Assembly: GCA_944342055.1 (NCBI GenBank)
Contig: CALVME010000010.1
Span: 1 to 53,768 of the forward strand
Source: an uncultured Clostridia bacterium
Lineage (GTDB): Bacteria > Bacillota > Clostridia > Christensenellales > Borkfalkiaceae
DNA: 53,768 bases
Direction of reading: 5' to 3'
In this document: positions 32,710-40,343 of the stretch, piece after piece
Layout of the letters: each line of letters starts with the position of its first letter
How positions within the stretch are numbered: the first letter of the stretch is position 1
Notes under the pieces: generated by a model
Told to the model about the DNA's origin: nothing
Seen by the model: only the letters and a program-made list of their open reading frames with translations
Databases searched by the model: none
Program-made: the position numbers and the translations under genes

Positions 32710-34316
32710 ATACGAACGAAACGCATCAATATAAAACAGAAAGAGCGGAAAAAGGCATTTTTGCCGCAGTTGACATTTGTTTGACTGCGGCAATGTGCTT
32801 TATTCTTTTTTTGCTCGTTCTCGATGCGATCTTCTCCTTTTCTTACCCGTGGAAGACGACGGCGCGCGGGGAAAACCTGGGGCTGATCGCCTTTGCATTC
32901 GGGGCGCTCGCCCTTCTCTGCCTGTATCGTCGCAAGCGGAAGATCGGAAATTTCGCGAGGTGTATCGCCATCGTCGCAGCCGCCGCTTTCGTCGTGCAGG
33001 CCGTTCTCATGTCCATGCTGTACGCATATGCGCGCGGCGACGCGGGCACGGTCTCGGAATTTGCGCGCCGTCTCGTTTACGGCGAAGATCAGGGCGATTA
33101 TCTCGCATATTTCTCTTCTTACCGCAACAACCTCTTTCTCGCGGAATGCGAAGCCGCCGTCATCTGGGCGTGTCGGCTGCTCCATATCGGCAACTGGCGG
33201 CTCGTGCTCATCCTGCTCGGCTGCGCGGCGGCGAGCGGGAGCGGCGTTTTGTTTGCTTTTACCGCGCGCCGCGTGTGCAAGAGCGACGCGGTCGCTTTGC
33301 TGTTTTATGGCATTTTTATCGGCTACGTCGTCCTGTCCCCGAGAAATACCGTCCCTTACTCGGACGTCTATGGCATGATCTTCCCGATCGCCGCACTCTT
33401 TTTGCTCTCGCTTCCGCTCTCGGGCGGCAGGCGGTTCGGCGCGAACGCGGGTGCGGGCGCGCTCGCCATGATCGGCGCGGCGCTCAAGCCCACGGCGGCG
33501 ATCATGCTCATCGCGGCATGTCTGGTGGGCGCGGTGAAGCTGTGCTGTGCGGCGGACAGAAAGGAGCGGGCGATCTCTCTCGGGTGTCTCGTCGGCGGCG
33601 CGCTCGCGGGGTATCTGCTCACGGCGGCGCTCCTGCTTCTGTTGCCGTATTCCTTCGACGACGAGCAGAAGATCGGGCTATGGCACTATCTCATGATGGG
33701 GGCGAACGAGTCCACGACGGGGACCTATTCTGCGGAAGACAACGCGTTTTCCAAGAGTTTTCTGACGGCGGCGGAGCGCGCGGCGGCGAACCGTGCGGAG
33801 TTTTTCGCCCGCGTCAAAGACATGGGCTTTTTCGGTTATCTCGGATTTCTGGGCAGGAAACTGCTTTGCACGTTCGGCGACGGGGCGTTCGGCTGGGCGT
33901 ATGAGTGCGAGTTCGTGACGGGCATTCCCGAGACGAACGCGCTGGGAAGCATCCTGCGAGCGCTTTTCCGCGCGGAGGGGGCAGCCTATCGCGTCTATGC
34001 CGTGTGCGCGCAGGCGGTCTGGTGTTTCCTGCTCGTCTGTATGGTCGGCAACGTTTTTGCCCGTTCGGACGAGACGGGGCGCGTCGTTTCGCTGACGATC
34101 TGCGGCGTGGTGCTCTATCAGCTCCTGTTTGAGGCGGGAGCGCGGTATCTGTATCTGTTCCTGCCGTTTTTTCTCCTGTCCGCGGCGAGCGGTTTTGTCG
34201 GATGGCGGGCGTTTGTGAGGGAAAAGAGGACGGAGCGGAAGATCGGCAAAGAGCGGGCGGAAGCGACGGAAAAGGGAGGCGAAGAGCCGAAAGAGCGGGC
34301 GGAAACGCAGAACTGA
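32706..34316 (+). CDS. Large multi-pass membrane protein, GT-C/GT39-like
   Basis: A 536-residue protein starting at GTG 32706 in overlap with the mreB stop. It has about eleven hydrophobic helices and an outer loop with FSSYRNNLFLAECEAAVIW, resembling the first loop of dolichyl-phosphate-mannose mannosyltransferases, plus GAALKPTAAIMLIAACLVG and a YLYLFLPFFLLSAASGF helix near the end. The hydrophilic tail after residue 490 is rich in Lys, Glu and Arg. A sugar-transfer role at the cell wall would suit its place next to mreB; family assignment is tentative. Confidence 0.65.
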   Translation: MNTNETHQYKTERAEKGIFAAVDICLTAAMCFILFLLVLDAIFSFSYPWKTTARGENLGLIAFAFGALALLCLYRRKRKIGNFARCIAIVAAAAFVVQAVLMSMLYAYARGDAGTVSEFARRLVYGEDQGDYLAYFSSYRNNLFLAECEAAVIWACRLLHIGNWRLVLILLGCAAASGSGVLFAFTARRVCKSDAVALLFYGIFIGYVVLSPRNTVPYSDVYGMIFPIAALFLLSLPLSGGRRFGANAGAGALAMIGAALKPTAAIMLIAACLVGAVKLCCAADRKERAISLGCLVGGALAGYLLTAALLLLLPYSFDDEQKIGLWHYLMMGANESTTGTYSAEDNAFSKSFLTAAERAAANRAEFFARVKDMGFFGYLGFLGRKLLCTFGDGAFGWAYECEFVTGIPETNALGSILRALFRAEGAAYRVYAVCAQAVWCFLLVCMVGNVFARSDETGRVVSLTICGVVLYQLLFEAGARYLYLFLPFFLLSAASGFVGWRAFVREKRTERKIGKERAEATEKGGEEPKERAETQN

Positions 34317-34436
34317 GGCGGTTGCATGCGGTTTCAGGCGGAAAGCCGAGAAGTCGGGGACCGCAAAGGAAAAAATCAAAAGGCGGGCGTTTGCCGCTCC
34401 GCCCATAGGGAATTTATCATATCTGCTCAAAAACGC

Positions 34437-34465
34437 TTGAAATTTTATTCGATTTCAGATAAAAT
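34437..34465 (+). promoter_or_regulatory. Promoter of the GNAT leader RNA
   Basis: -35 TTGAAA (34437-34442), 17-base spacer, -10 TAAAAT (34460-34465). Transcription is expected from about 34471. Confidence 0.82.
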
Positions 34466-34470
34466 CAAGA

Positions 34471-34593
34471 TGTCATCGGAGGACAGTACACCGTAGTGTA
34501 GGGGATAGTAAGCAAACTGCTTTCAGGCCGCCTGTCAGAAAAGATGTCGAGTGAGCTCGGTTAAACGCGGATTGCGTTTTTCCGAGCTGTTTT
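34471..34593 (+). ncRNA. Candidate riboswitch-like leader of the GNAT acetyltransferase gene
   Basis: Between promoter and gene lies a leader of about 140 bases with an aptamer-like fold. An outer helix GTCATC/GATGTC (34472-34477 with 34543-34548, one mismatch) encloses GACAG/CTGTC (34482-34486 with 34532-34536). Inside are hairpins TACAC-CGTA-GTGTA (34487-34500) and AAGCA-AAC-TGCTT (34510-34522). A competing hairpin CAGG-CCG-CCTG (34524-34534) would break the second helix. A terminator stem follows at 34554-34588. No class can be assigned with certainty; guanidine-IV (mepA motif) is the first one I would compare. Confidence 0.6.
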
Positions 34594-34598
34594 ATTTA
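34554..34598 (+). terminator. Leader terminator in front of the GNAT gene
   Basis: AGCTCGGTTAAACGC pairs with GCGTTTTTCCGAGCT around GGATT (two T-T mismatches), followed by GTTTTATTT. It ends 16 bases before the start codon, so expression requires antitermination or readthrough. Confidence 0.75.
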
Positions 34599-34613
34599 GG
34601 GAGGTCGATTTTC

Positions 34614-35150
34614 ATGAATATCGAATTAGTACCGCTTGCGGAAAATGACAGAGAACAATTTATTCTTGACAATCAATGGTCTTTCAAATACGGAGCAATG
34701 ATTGAGTTTGGGGAGCGAGACAATCATATCGATACCGAAGGGGAAATGATTGCAAGGAAAACAATCGAACATTGCATTGATGCGCCGGATAATGTTGCAT
34801 ATCGCATTACGTCGGACGGTAAAAACGTTGGCGGTGCAATACTTAAAATCGATAAGAAGACACAACACAATCATTTGGAAATACTCTTTGTAATGCCGGA
34901 AGAACATACCAAAGGGATTGGCTATGCCGCGTGGAAACAAATAGAAGCAATGTATCCTGATACGAAAATATGGGAAACTTGTACCCCTTATTTTGAAAAA
35001 AGAAACATTCATTTTTATGTAAACAAATGCGGTTTTCAAATCGATCAATTTTGGTGCGAGCGTTTTCGACCTGAATGCGATATTCCTGAAGACGATAATC
35101 AGGACGGACCGGATGAAATGTTTCGGTTTATAAAAATTATGAACAAATAA
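34614..35150 (+). CDS. GNAT family N-acetyltransferase, AT-rich
   Basis: ATG 34614 is preceded by GGGAGG at 9 bases. The 178-residue protein has the GNAT core: VAYRITSDGKNVGGAILKID, then LEILFVMPEEHTKGIGYAAWKQIEAM, where the KGIGYA loop corresponds to the acetyl-CoA pyrophosphate motif, and FYVNKCGFQIDQFW. Codon use (AAA, AAT, TAT, ATT) is far more AT-rich than in any neighbour, pointing to recent acquisition. Substrate unknown; the leader suggests induction by a small molecule. Confidence 0.88.
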   Translation: MNIELVPLAENDREQFILDNQWSFKYGAMIEFGERDNHIDTEGEMIARKTIEHCIDAPDNVAYRITSDGKNVGGAILKIDKKTQHNHLEILFVMPEEHTKGIGYAAWKQIEAMYPDTKIWETCTPYFEKRNIHFYVNKCGFQIDQFWCERFRPECDIPEDDNQDGPDEMFRFIKIMNK

Positions 35151-35455
35151 TTTTTAGTGCGGATCACCATATCGTGCAAGCAAAGTTGTGTTTTTCAGAC
35201 AAAAAAACGAACGAAAAATGATCGCTCATCTTTTATATGAGCGAAGAGATGTATTTTGCGTCTCGCCTTTTTGTCTCCGTGCTGGCGCTTTTTCTTAAAT
35301 TCTCTGCCCTTAAAATTTCGGGCAGGTCTTGCGGAGACTGAAATCCGCTCTCGCGTTTTTGCCCTGCTTTGAAACAGTCTCTTGGCAGGCCGCCCCCCCC
35401 GCATTTGTCTTTGCAAGCAGTGCATTTTCAAAGGTATCAAAATCGGGATCCGTGA
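35151..35455. other. Non-coding interval with inverted repeats behind the GNAT gene
   Basis: No gene can be supported. Present are TCGCTCAT/ATGAGCGA (35222-35229 and 35237-35244), CTGCCC/GGGCAG (about 35302-35323), GAGACTG/CAGTCTC (about 35334-35380) and a run of eight C residues (35393-35400). These may be terminators or the edge of the DNA acquired with the GNAT gene. Confidence 0.45.
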
Positions 35456-35488
35456 AAAAAGAGCATGCCCTGATTGCATGCTCTTTTT
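35455..35488. terminator. Bidirectional terminator behind argH
   Basis: AAAAAAGAGCATGC (from 35455) pairs with GCATGCTCTTTTT (to 35488), loop CCTGATT. On the minus strand it lies about 45 bases past the argH stop. Confidence 0.85.
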
Positions 35489-35531
35489 GTCTTTGAAAAG
35501 TTGTCTGTTGTTTTTTTCGGCGCGCCGAAGG

Positions 35532-36911
35532 TCAGCGGCAGAGAGAGGCGAGGCGCTCTTCGACGGAAGCCGTCGTCTCCCGCGCAGAGGAAGCGGAGCT
35601 TCCGCCGATCACGGTGCGGCTGTTCGCGGAGTTTCTCGCGTCCACGACGGAGAGGATGTCCTCCTCGAAGACGTCGGAAAACGTCTTATATTCCGCGAGC
35701 GACAGGTCGGTGAACTTGCGCCCGTTTTCGATGCAGAAGCGGACGATCTTGCCCGTAACGGCGTGCGCCGTGCGGAAGGGGATGCCGCGCTTTGCGAGAT
35801 AGTCGGCGATGTCCGTCGCGGTCGTGAATTCGCTGCCTGCCGCCTCTTCCATTACGTCAGTCTTGAGTGTGACGTTTCTCAGCATTTCCGAGTAGATGCC
35901 GACGCAGCGGAGCACTTGCTTTTCGGCGTCGAAAAGGCACTCTTTGTCCTCCTGCAAATCTTTGTTGTAGGCGAGCGGGATGCCCTTGATCGTCGTGAGG
36001 AGTCCCATCAGATGCCCGTAGACGCGCCCCGTCTTGCCGCGCACGAGCTCGGGAATGTCGGGATTTTTCTTCTGCGGCATGATAGAGGAGCCCGTGGAGT
36101 AGGCGTCAGAGATCTCAAAGAACCCGAACTCTTCGGTCGTGTAGAGGATGGTATCCTCGCAGAGCCTGGAGAGGTGTGCCATGATCATGGAGCAGGCGAA
36201 CAGGTATTCCGCCACAAAGTCGCGGTCGGAGACGGCGTCGAGGGAGCAGCGGGAGATGCGGGAAAAGCCCAGAAGTTCCGCCGTGATCGTCCTGTCCACG
36301 GGATAGGACGTGCCTGCGAGCGCACCGCTGCCGAGGGGCATGACGTCCGCCTCTTCGAAGCAGTGGTTGAGCCGATCGAGATCGCGCAGAAACATTTCGG
36401 AGTAAGCATTGAAAAATTGCGCCACGGAGACGGGCTGCGCCTTCCGCAGATGCGTGTAACCCGGCATGATGTCGTCGAAGTGCGCCTTCGCAAGGTCGAG
36501 AAGGGATTCGATGAGCGCCTTTACGGTCGCTTTGAGCTTGAGCGTGCTCTCCTTGACGTAGAGGCGGAAGTCGGTCGCGACCTGGTCGTTGCGTGAGCGG
36601 GCGGTATGGAGCTTTTTGCCCGTGTCGCCGATGCGCGCGACGAGGTGGTTCTCCACAAAGGAGTGAATGTCCTCGTATCCCTCGACGGGCAGGGCGTTCG
36701 CTTCGATGTCGTTCAAAATGGATCTCAGCCCTTCGACGATGCGCTCCGATTCCTCTTCGGAGAGGATGCCGCACCTGCCGAGCATGGTCGCGTGCGCGAT
36801 CGAAGCGGTGATGTCCGCGCGATAGAGCGCCTTGTCAAAAGACAGCGATTCGTTGAAGGCGTCCGCGTCGGGAGCCGTGGGTTTGTCAAATCTTCCTTCC
36901 CATAATTTCAT
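35532..36911 (-). CDS. argH: Argininosuccinate lyase
   Basis: The 459-residue enzyme splits argininosuccinate to arginine and fumarate, the last step of arginine synthesis. N terminus KLWEGRFDKPTAPDADAFNESLSFDK, LHTARSRNDQVATDFRLY, GYTHLRKAQPVS and the flexible catalytic loop GSSIMPQKKNPD are all present. ATG 36911 matches the family start; a longer in-frame start at 36986 lacks homology. argG is not adjacent. The C-terminal tail (SSASSARETTASVEERLA) is ordinary for the family. Confidence 0.95.
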   Translation of the reverse strand: MKLWEGRFDKPTAPDADAFNESLSFDKALYRADITASIAHATMLGRCGILSEEESERIVEGLRSILNDIEANALPVEGYEDIHSFVENHLVARIGDTGKKLHTARSRNDQVATDFRLYVKESTLKLKATVKALIESLLDLAKAHFDDIMPGYTHLRKAQPVSVAQFFNAYSEMFLRDLDRLNHCFEEADVMPLGSGALAGTSYPVDRTITAELLGFSRISRCSLDAVSDRDFVAEYLFACSMIMAHLSRLCEDTILYTTEEFGFFEISDAYSTGSSIMPQKKNPDIPELVRGKTGRVYGHLMGLLTTIKGIPLAYNKDLQEDKECLFDAEKQVLRCVGIYSEMLRNVTLKTDVMEEAAGSEFTTATDIADYLAKRGIPFRTAHAVTGKIVRFCIENGRKFTDLSLAEYKTFSDVFEEDILSVVDARNSANSRTVIGGSSASSARETTASVEERLASLCR

Positions 36912-36932
36912 GGCGTTTTCCTTTCGATGTGC

Positions 36933-36961
36933 TTGACTTATTCGGCACAATCGGCTAAAAT
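36933..36961 (+). promoter_or_regulatory. Promoter of the ruvCAB-queA operon
   Basis: -35 TTGACT (36933-36938), 17-base spacer, -10 TAAAAT (36956-36961). The leader to GTG 37088 is about 120 bases; no structure was recognised in it. Confidence 0.8.
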
Positions 36962-37087
36962 GAATAAATAATACCGTGTTCGGCAAGAGGTCGATCGGGC
37001 ATGGTTCTGCGCCGACGGATCAACACTATTTTAGCGTTTTTTTCGCTCGGAAGCAAGTTTTTTACACCGTTTGAGAGGAATTCTTCC

Positions 37088-37582
37088 GTGATTATTTTGG
37101 GAATCGACCCCGGGCTTGCGACCATGGGGTACGGCGTGCTCGAAAAAAAGAATAACGGGGACTGCCGCGCCGTCGATTACGGCGTCGTGCTCACCCCCAA
37201 AGAGGAAGGGTTGCCCGTGCGGCTCGCCATGCTCGAAGACGGCGTCAATCAGGTGCTCGAGCGCTATGCCCCCGCGGAAGTCGCGGTCGAGGAACTGTTC
37301 TTTTCCAAAAACATCACGACGGGCATCCCCGTGGCGCACGCGCGCGGGGTGATCCTGCTCACCTGCATCAAGCGGCTGGGCAGGCTCTACGAATACACCC
37401 CCATGCAGATCAAACAGGCGCTGACGGGTTACGGCAACGCGGACAAACAGCAGATGCAGCGCGTGGTCGCGTCCATTCTGGGACTCAAGAAAGTGCCTCG
37501 CCCCGACGACGCGGCGGACGCGCTCGGCGTCGCGCTCTGCCACGCGCACACGTCGCGCTTCGGCAGCCTGTTCAACATTTAA
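37088..37582 (+). CDS. ruvC: Holliday junction resolvase RuvC
   Basis: GTG 37088 is supported by GAGGAA upstream and gives a 164-residue protein of normal RuvC size. Catalytic acids are visible: Asp7 in GIDPGLATMGYG, Glu in VAVEELFFSKN, and the C-terminal Asp pair in RPDDAADALGVALCH. It nicks four-way junctions moved by RuvAB, encoded next. Confidence 0.95.
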   Translation: MIILGIDPGLATMGYGVLEKKNNGDCRAVDYGVVLTPKEEGLPVRLAMLEDGVNQVLERYAPAEVAVEELFFSKNITTGIPVAHARGVILLTCIKRLGRLYEYTPMQIKQALTGYGNADKQQMQRVVASILGLKKVPRPDDAADALGVALCHAHTSRFGSLFNI

Positions 37583-37592
37583 CGGAGGAGTC

Positions 37593-38174
37593 ATGATCGC
37601 TTATCTGAAAGGGAATATTTTGCGGCTCACCCCCGATTCCGCCGTCATCGAGGCGGGCGGCGTCGGTTATGAAGTGTTTTGCTCGGGTTCCGCGCACGAG
37701 AGGCTGAGCGGGAAGAAGCAGGGCGAAGTTTATACCTATCTGCAGGTGAAAGAGGACGGCGTGACGCTGTTCGGATTCTCCTCCTGGGAAGAAAAAAATT
37801 TGTTTTTGCAGCTCATCTCGGTGTCCGGCGTCGGGCCGAAGATGGGCATCGGCATCTTGTCTCAGCTGTCCGCCGCGGACGCGGCGACGGCGATCGCCAC
37901 CGCGGACATCAAGCGGCTGAGCTCCGTCAAGGGTCTCGGCAAGAAGACGGCGGAGCGCCTGGTGCTGGAATTGAAGGAAAAAATGGGGATAGCCGCGTCG
38001 GGCCCCGCCGTTTCGGCGGCGGAAGTGCCCTCGGCGGGCGACGAAGACGCGATCGTGGCGCTCATGACGCTCGGATTCAGCCGCGCGGAGGCGATGCGCG
38101 GCGTGGCGAAGGCGAAGGGGAGCGGCGCAGATACGACGGAAGCCGTCATCATGGCGGCGCTCAAGGCAATGTAA
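37593..38174 (+). CDS. ruvA: Holliday junction branch-migration protein RuvA
   Basis: The 193-residue protein has the N-terminal OB domain (MIAYLKGNILRLTPDSAVIEAGGVGYEV, shown in part), two helix-hairpin-helix motifs (SVSGVGPKMGIGIL and SVKGLGKKTAERLVLELK) and a C-terminal RuvB-binding domain (ALMTLGFSRAEAMRGV). It starts 10 bases after ruvC, behind GGAGG. Confidence 0.95.
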   Translation: MIAYLKGNILRLTPDSAVIEAGGVGYEVFCSGSAHERLSGKKQGEVYTYLQVKEDGVTLFGFSSWEEKNLFLQLISVSGVGPKMGIGILSQLSAADAATAIATADIKRLSSVKGLGKKTAERLVLELKEKMGIAASGPAVSAAEVPSAGDEDAIVALMTLGFSRAEAMRGVAKAKGSGADTTEAVIMAALKAM

Positions 38175-38183
38175 GGAGGGAGT

Positions 38184-39233
38184 ATGTTCGAAGACGAGGA
38201 ATACGGCGAGCGGCTCGTGATGAGCACCAAGAGCGAATTCGACGCCGAAGAAAACGCCCTCCGTCCCAAGACGATGGAGGACTACATCGGGCAGCAGCAG
38301 GTCAAGGAAAACCTGAAAGTTTACATCGACGCGGCAAAGAGCCGAAGCGAGGCACTCGATCACGTCCTCTTGTACGGCCCGCCCGGGCTCGGCAAGACGA
38401 CGCTCGCGCACATCATCGCAAACGAGCTGGATTCGCAGATCAAGATGACGAGCGGTCCCGCCATCGAGCGTTCGGGCGATCTCGCGGCGATCCTCACCAA
38501 CCTCAACGAGGGGGACGTGCTGTTCATCGACGAGATACACCGCCTCAACCACAGCGTGGAGGAGATCTTATATTCCGCCATGGAGGACTACGCCCTCGAC
38601 ATCATCGTGGGCAAGGGACCTTCCGCGCGCAACATCCGCTTTTCGCTGAAACACTTTACCCTCGTCGGGGCGACGACGAAGGCGGGCAATTTGAGTTCGC
38701 CCCTGCGCGATCGCTTCGGCATCATCTGCCGCCTGGAAATGTATGCGCCGTCCGAGCTCAAGCAGATCGTCACGCGCTCGGCGCGCACGCTCGGCATCAC
38801 GATCAACGACGACGCGGCGGCGGAAATCGCCTCGCGCAGCCGCGGGACGCCGAGGATCGCAAACAGGCTGTTAAAGCGGGTGCGGGACTTTTCCGCCGTC
38901 AAGGGTGAGGGAGTGGTCAACATCGAGGACGCGAAATACGCGCTCGCGCGCATGGACATCGACGAACTCGGACTGGACAGGACGGATCGGAATCTGCTCT
39001 CCGCCATGATCGAAAAGTTTGGCGGCGGGCCGGTCGGACTGGATACCCTTGCCGCGACGGTCAACGAGGACGTGCGCACCATCGAGGACGCCTACGAGCC
39101 GTATCTGCTTCAAATCGGCTTCATCGCGCGCACGCCGCGCGGCCGCATCTGCCTCAAGGGCGGCTACGAACACATGGGCATCTCCATGAGCGAAAAGGCG
39201 AGACGGCAGATCTCGCTGTTCGACGAAGAGTGA
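38184..39233 (+). CDS. ruvB: Holliday junction DNA helicase RuvB
   Basis: The 349-residue AAA+ motor has Walker [11 protein letters not shown] (about residues 64-73), Walker [11 protein letters not shown], sensor segment [20 protein letters not shown] and the C-terminal winged helix ending in [17 protein letters not shown]. It drives branch migration with RuvA. Nine bases separate it from ruvA. Confidence 0.96.
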   Translation: MFEDEEYGERLVMSTKSEFDAEENALRPKTMEDYIGQQQVKENLKVYIDAAKSRSEALDHVLLYGPPGLGKTTLAHIIANELDSQIKMTSGPAIERSGDLAAILTNLNEGDVLFIDEIHRLNHSVEEILYSAMEDYALDIIVGKGPSARNIRFSLKHFTLVGATTKAGNLSSPLRDRFGIICRLEMYAPSELKQIVTRSARTLGITINDDAAAEIASRSRGTPRIANRLLKRVRDFSAVKGEGVVNIEDAKYALARMDIDELGLDRTDRNLLSAMIEKFGGGPVGLDTLAATVNEDVRTIEDAYEPYLLQIGFIARTPRGRICLKGGYEHMGISMSEKARRQISLFDEE

Positions 39234-39237
39234 ATAT

Positions 39238-40260
39238 ATGTTGAAAAAGAGCGATTTTTATTACGATCTGCCCGAGGAACTCATCGCGCAGACGCCCGCG
39301 GAGCCGCGCGATTCTTCGCGGCTTCTCGTCTATGATCGGGCGACGAAGACGGTAAAACATGAAATATTCCGCGATATCGAGGGGGAACTGCAGGCGGGTG
39401 ACGTGCTCGTCGTCAACGACACCAAGGTGCTCCCCGCCCGCATGTTCGCGCATACGGCAAACGGCGGCGCAGTGGAAGTGCTCCTCTTGAAGCGTTACGA
39501 GACGACCGTCTGGGAAGCGCTCGTAAGGCCGGGCAGGAAATGCAAAATAGGCACAAAGCTGACCGTCTCCGACGAGCTGTCGTTGACGGTGGAGGGAATT
39601 ACGGAGTCCGGAGAGCGCATCGTGCGTTTTTCCTACGAGGGCGTATTCGAGGACATTCTCTCCCGCGTCGGGACGATGCCGCTTCCTCCGTACATTCACG
39701 AGAAACTCAAAGATCAGTCGAGATATCAGACGGTGTACTGCAAGCGGGAAGGTTCGGCGGCGGCGCCCACGGCGGGACTGCATTTTACGCCCGAACTGCT
39801 CGATAGGATCAAGGCGAAGGGCGTCATCGTGACCAGCGTGTTGCTGCACGTCGGACTCGGCACCTTCCGACCCGTCAAGGAGGAGAACGTCACCGACCAC
39901 AAGATGCACACCGAATATTTCGAAGTGTCGCAGGAGACGGCTGACATCGTGAACGCCGCCAAGCGCGAAGGGCGGCGGGTGATCGCCGTGGGAACGACTT
40001 CGGTGCGCACCCTCGAGAGCGCGGCGGGAGAGGACGGCGTCTTGCGCGCGCAGAGGGGGGATACGTCCATCTTCATCTATCCGCCCTATCGCTTTAAGAT
40101 CGTGGACGCGCTCATCACCAATTTCCACCTGCCCGAGAGCACGCTCATCATGCTCGTCTCGGCGCTCTGTTCGAGAGAGGAAATTTTGTCGCTCTATGAG
40201 ACGGCGGTGAAGGAGCGCTATCGCTTCTTCTCGTTCGGCGACGCCATGTTTTTGCGGTAA
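39238..40260 (+). CDS. queA: S-adenosylmethionine:tRNA ribosyltransferase-isomerase
   Basis: The 340-residue enzyme transfers and rearranges the ribosyl moiety of SAM onto preQ1-modified tRNA, giving epoxyqueuosine. Family stretches include FYYDLPEELIAQTPAEPRD, VLVVNDTKVLPARM, GSAAAPTAGLHFTPELL, and the C-terminal TNFHLPESTLIMLVSAL. It is 4 bases after ruvB, and tgt, the preQ1 insertion enzyme, is two genes on. Confidence 0.96.
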   Translation: MLKKSDFYYDLPEELIAQTPAEPRDSSRLLVYDRATKTVKHEIFRDIEGELQAGDVLVVNDTKVLPARMFAHTANGGAVEVLLLKRYETTVWEALVRPGRKCKIGTKLTVSDELSLTVEGITESGERIVRFSYEGVFEDILSRVGTMPLPPYIHEKLKDQSRYQTVYCKREGSAAAPTAGLHFTPELLDRIKAKGVIVTSVLLHVGLGTFRPVKEENVTDHKMHTEYFEVSQETADIVNAAKREGRRVIAVGTTSVRTLESAAGEDGVLRAQRGDTSIFIYPPYRFKIVDALITNFHLPESTLIMLVSALCSREEILSLYETAVKERYRFFSFGDAMFLR

Positions 40261-40343
40261 GTTTTCAAATCGCAAACGGAACGGTCTGTGATCGGAAAAC
40301 GATGGCAATATAGATCGTTCAATCAAAAAAAGGGAGAATTCAT

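Noticed and set aside
34487-34560. A tRNA-like segment in the GNAT leader
   Set aside because: The small hairpins recall a cloverleaf, but there is no acceptor pairing, no T-loop and no CCA; a leader element with a terminator fits better.
35393-35400. The run of eight C residues as a phase-variation tract
   Set aside because: It lies in non-coding DNA with no promoter or reading frame that a length change would affect.
35382-36596. A 404-codon plus-strand open frame over argH
   Set aside because: Antisense shadow of argH, which has all family motifs.
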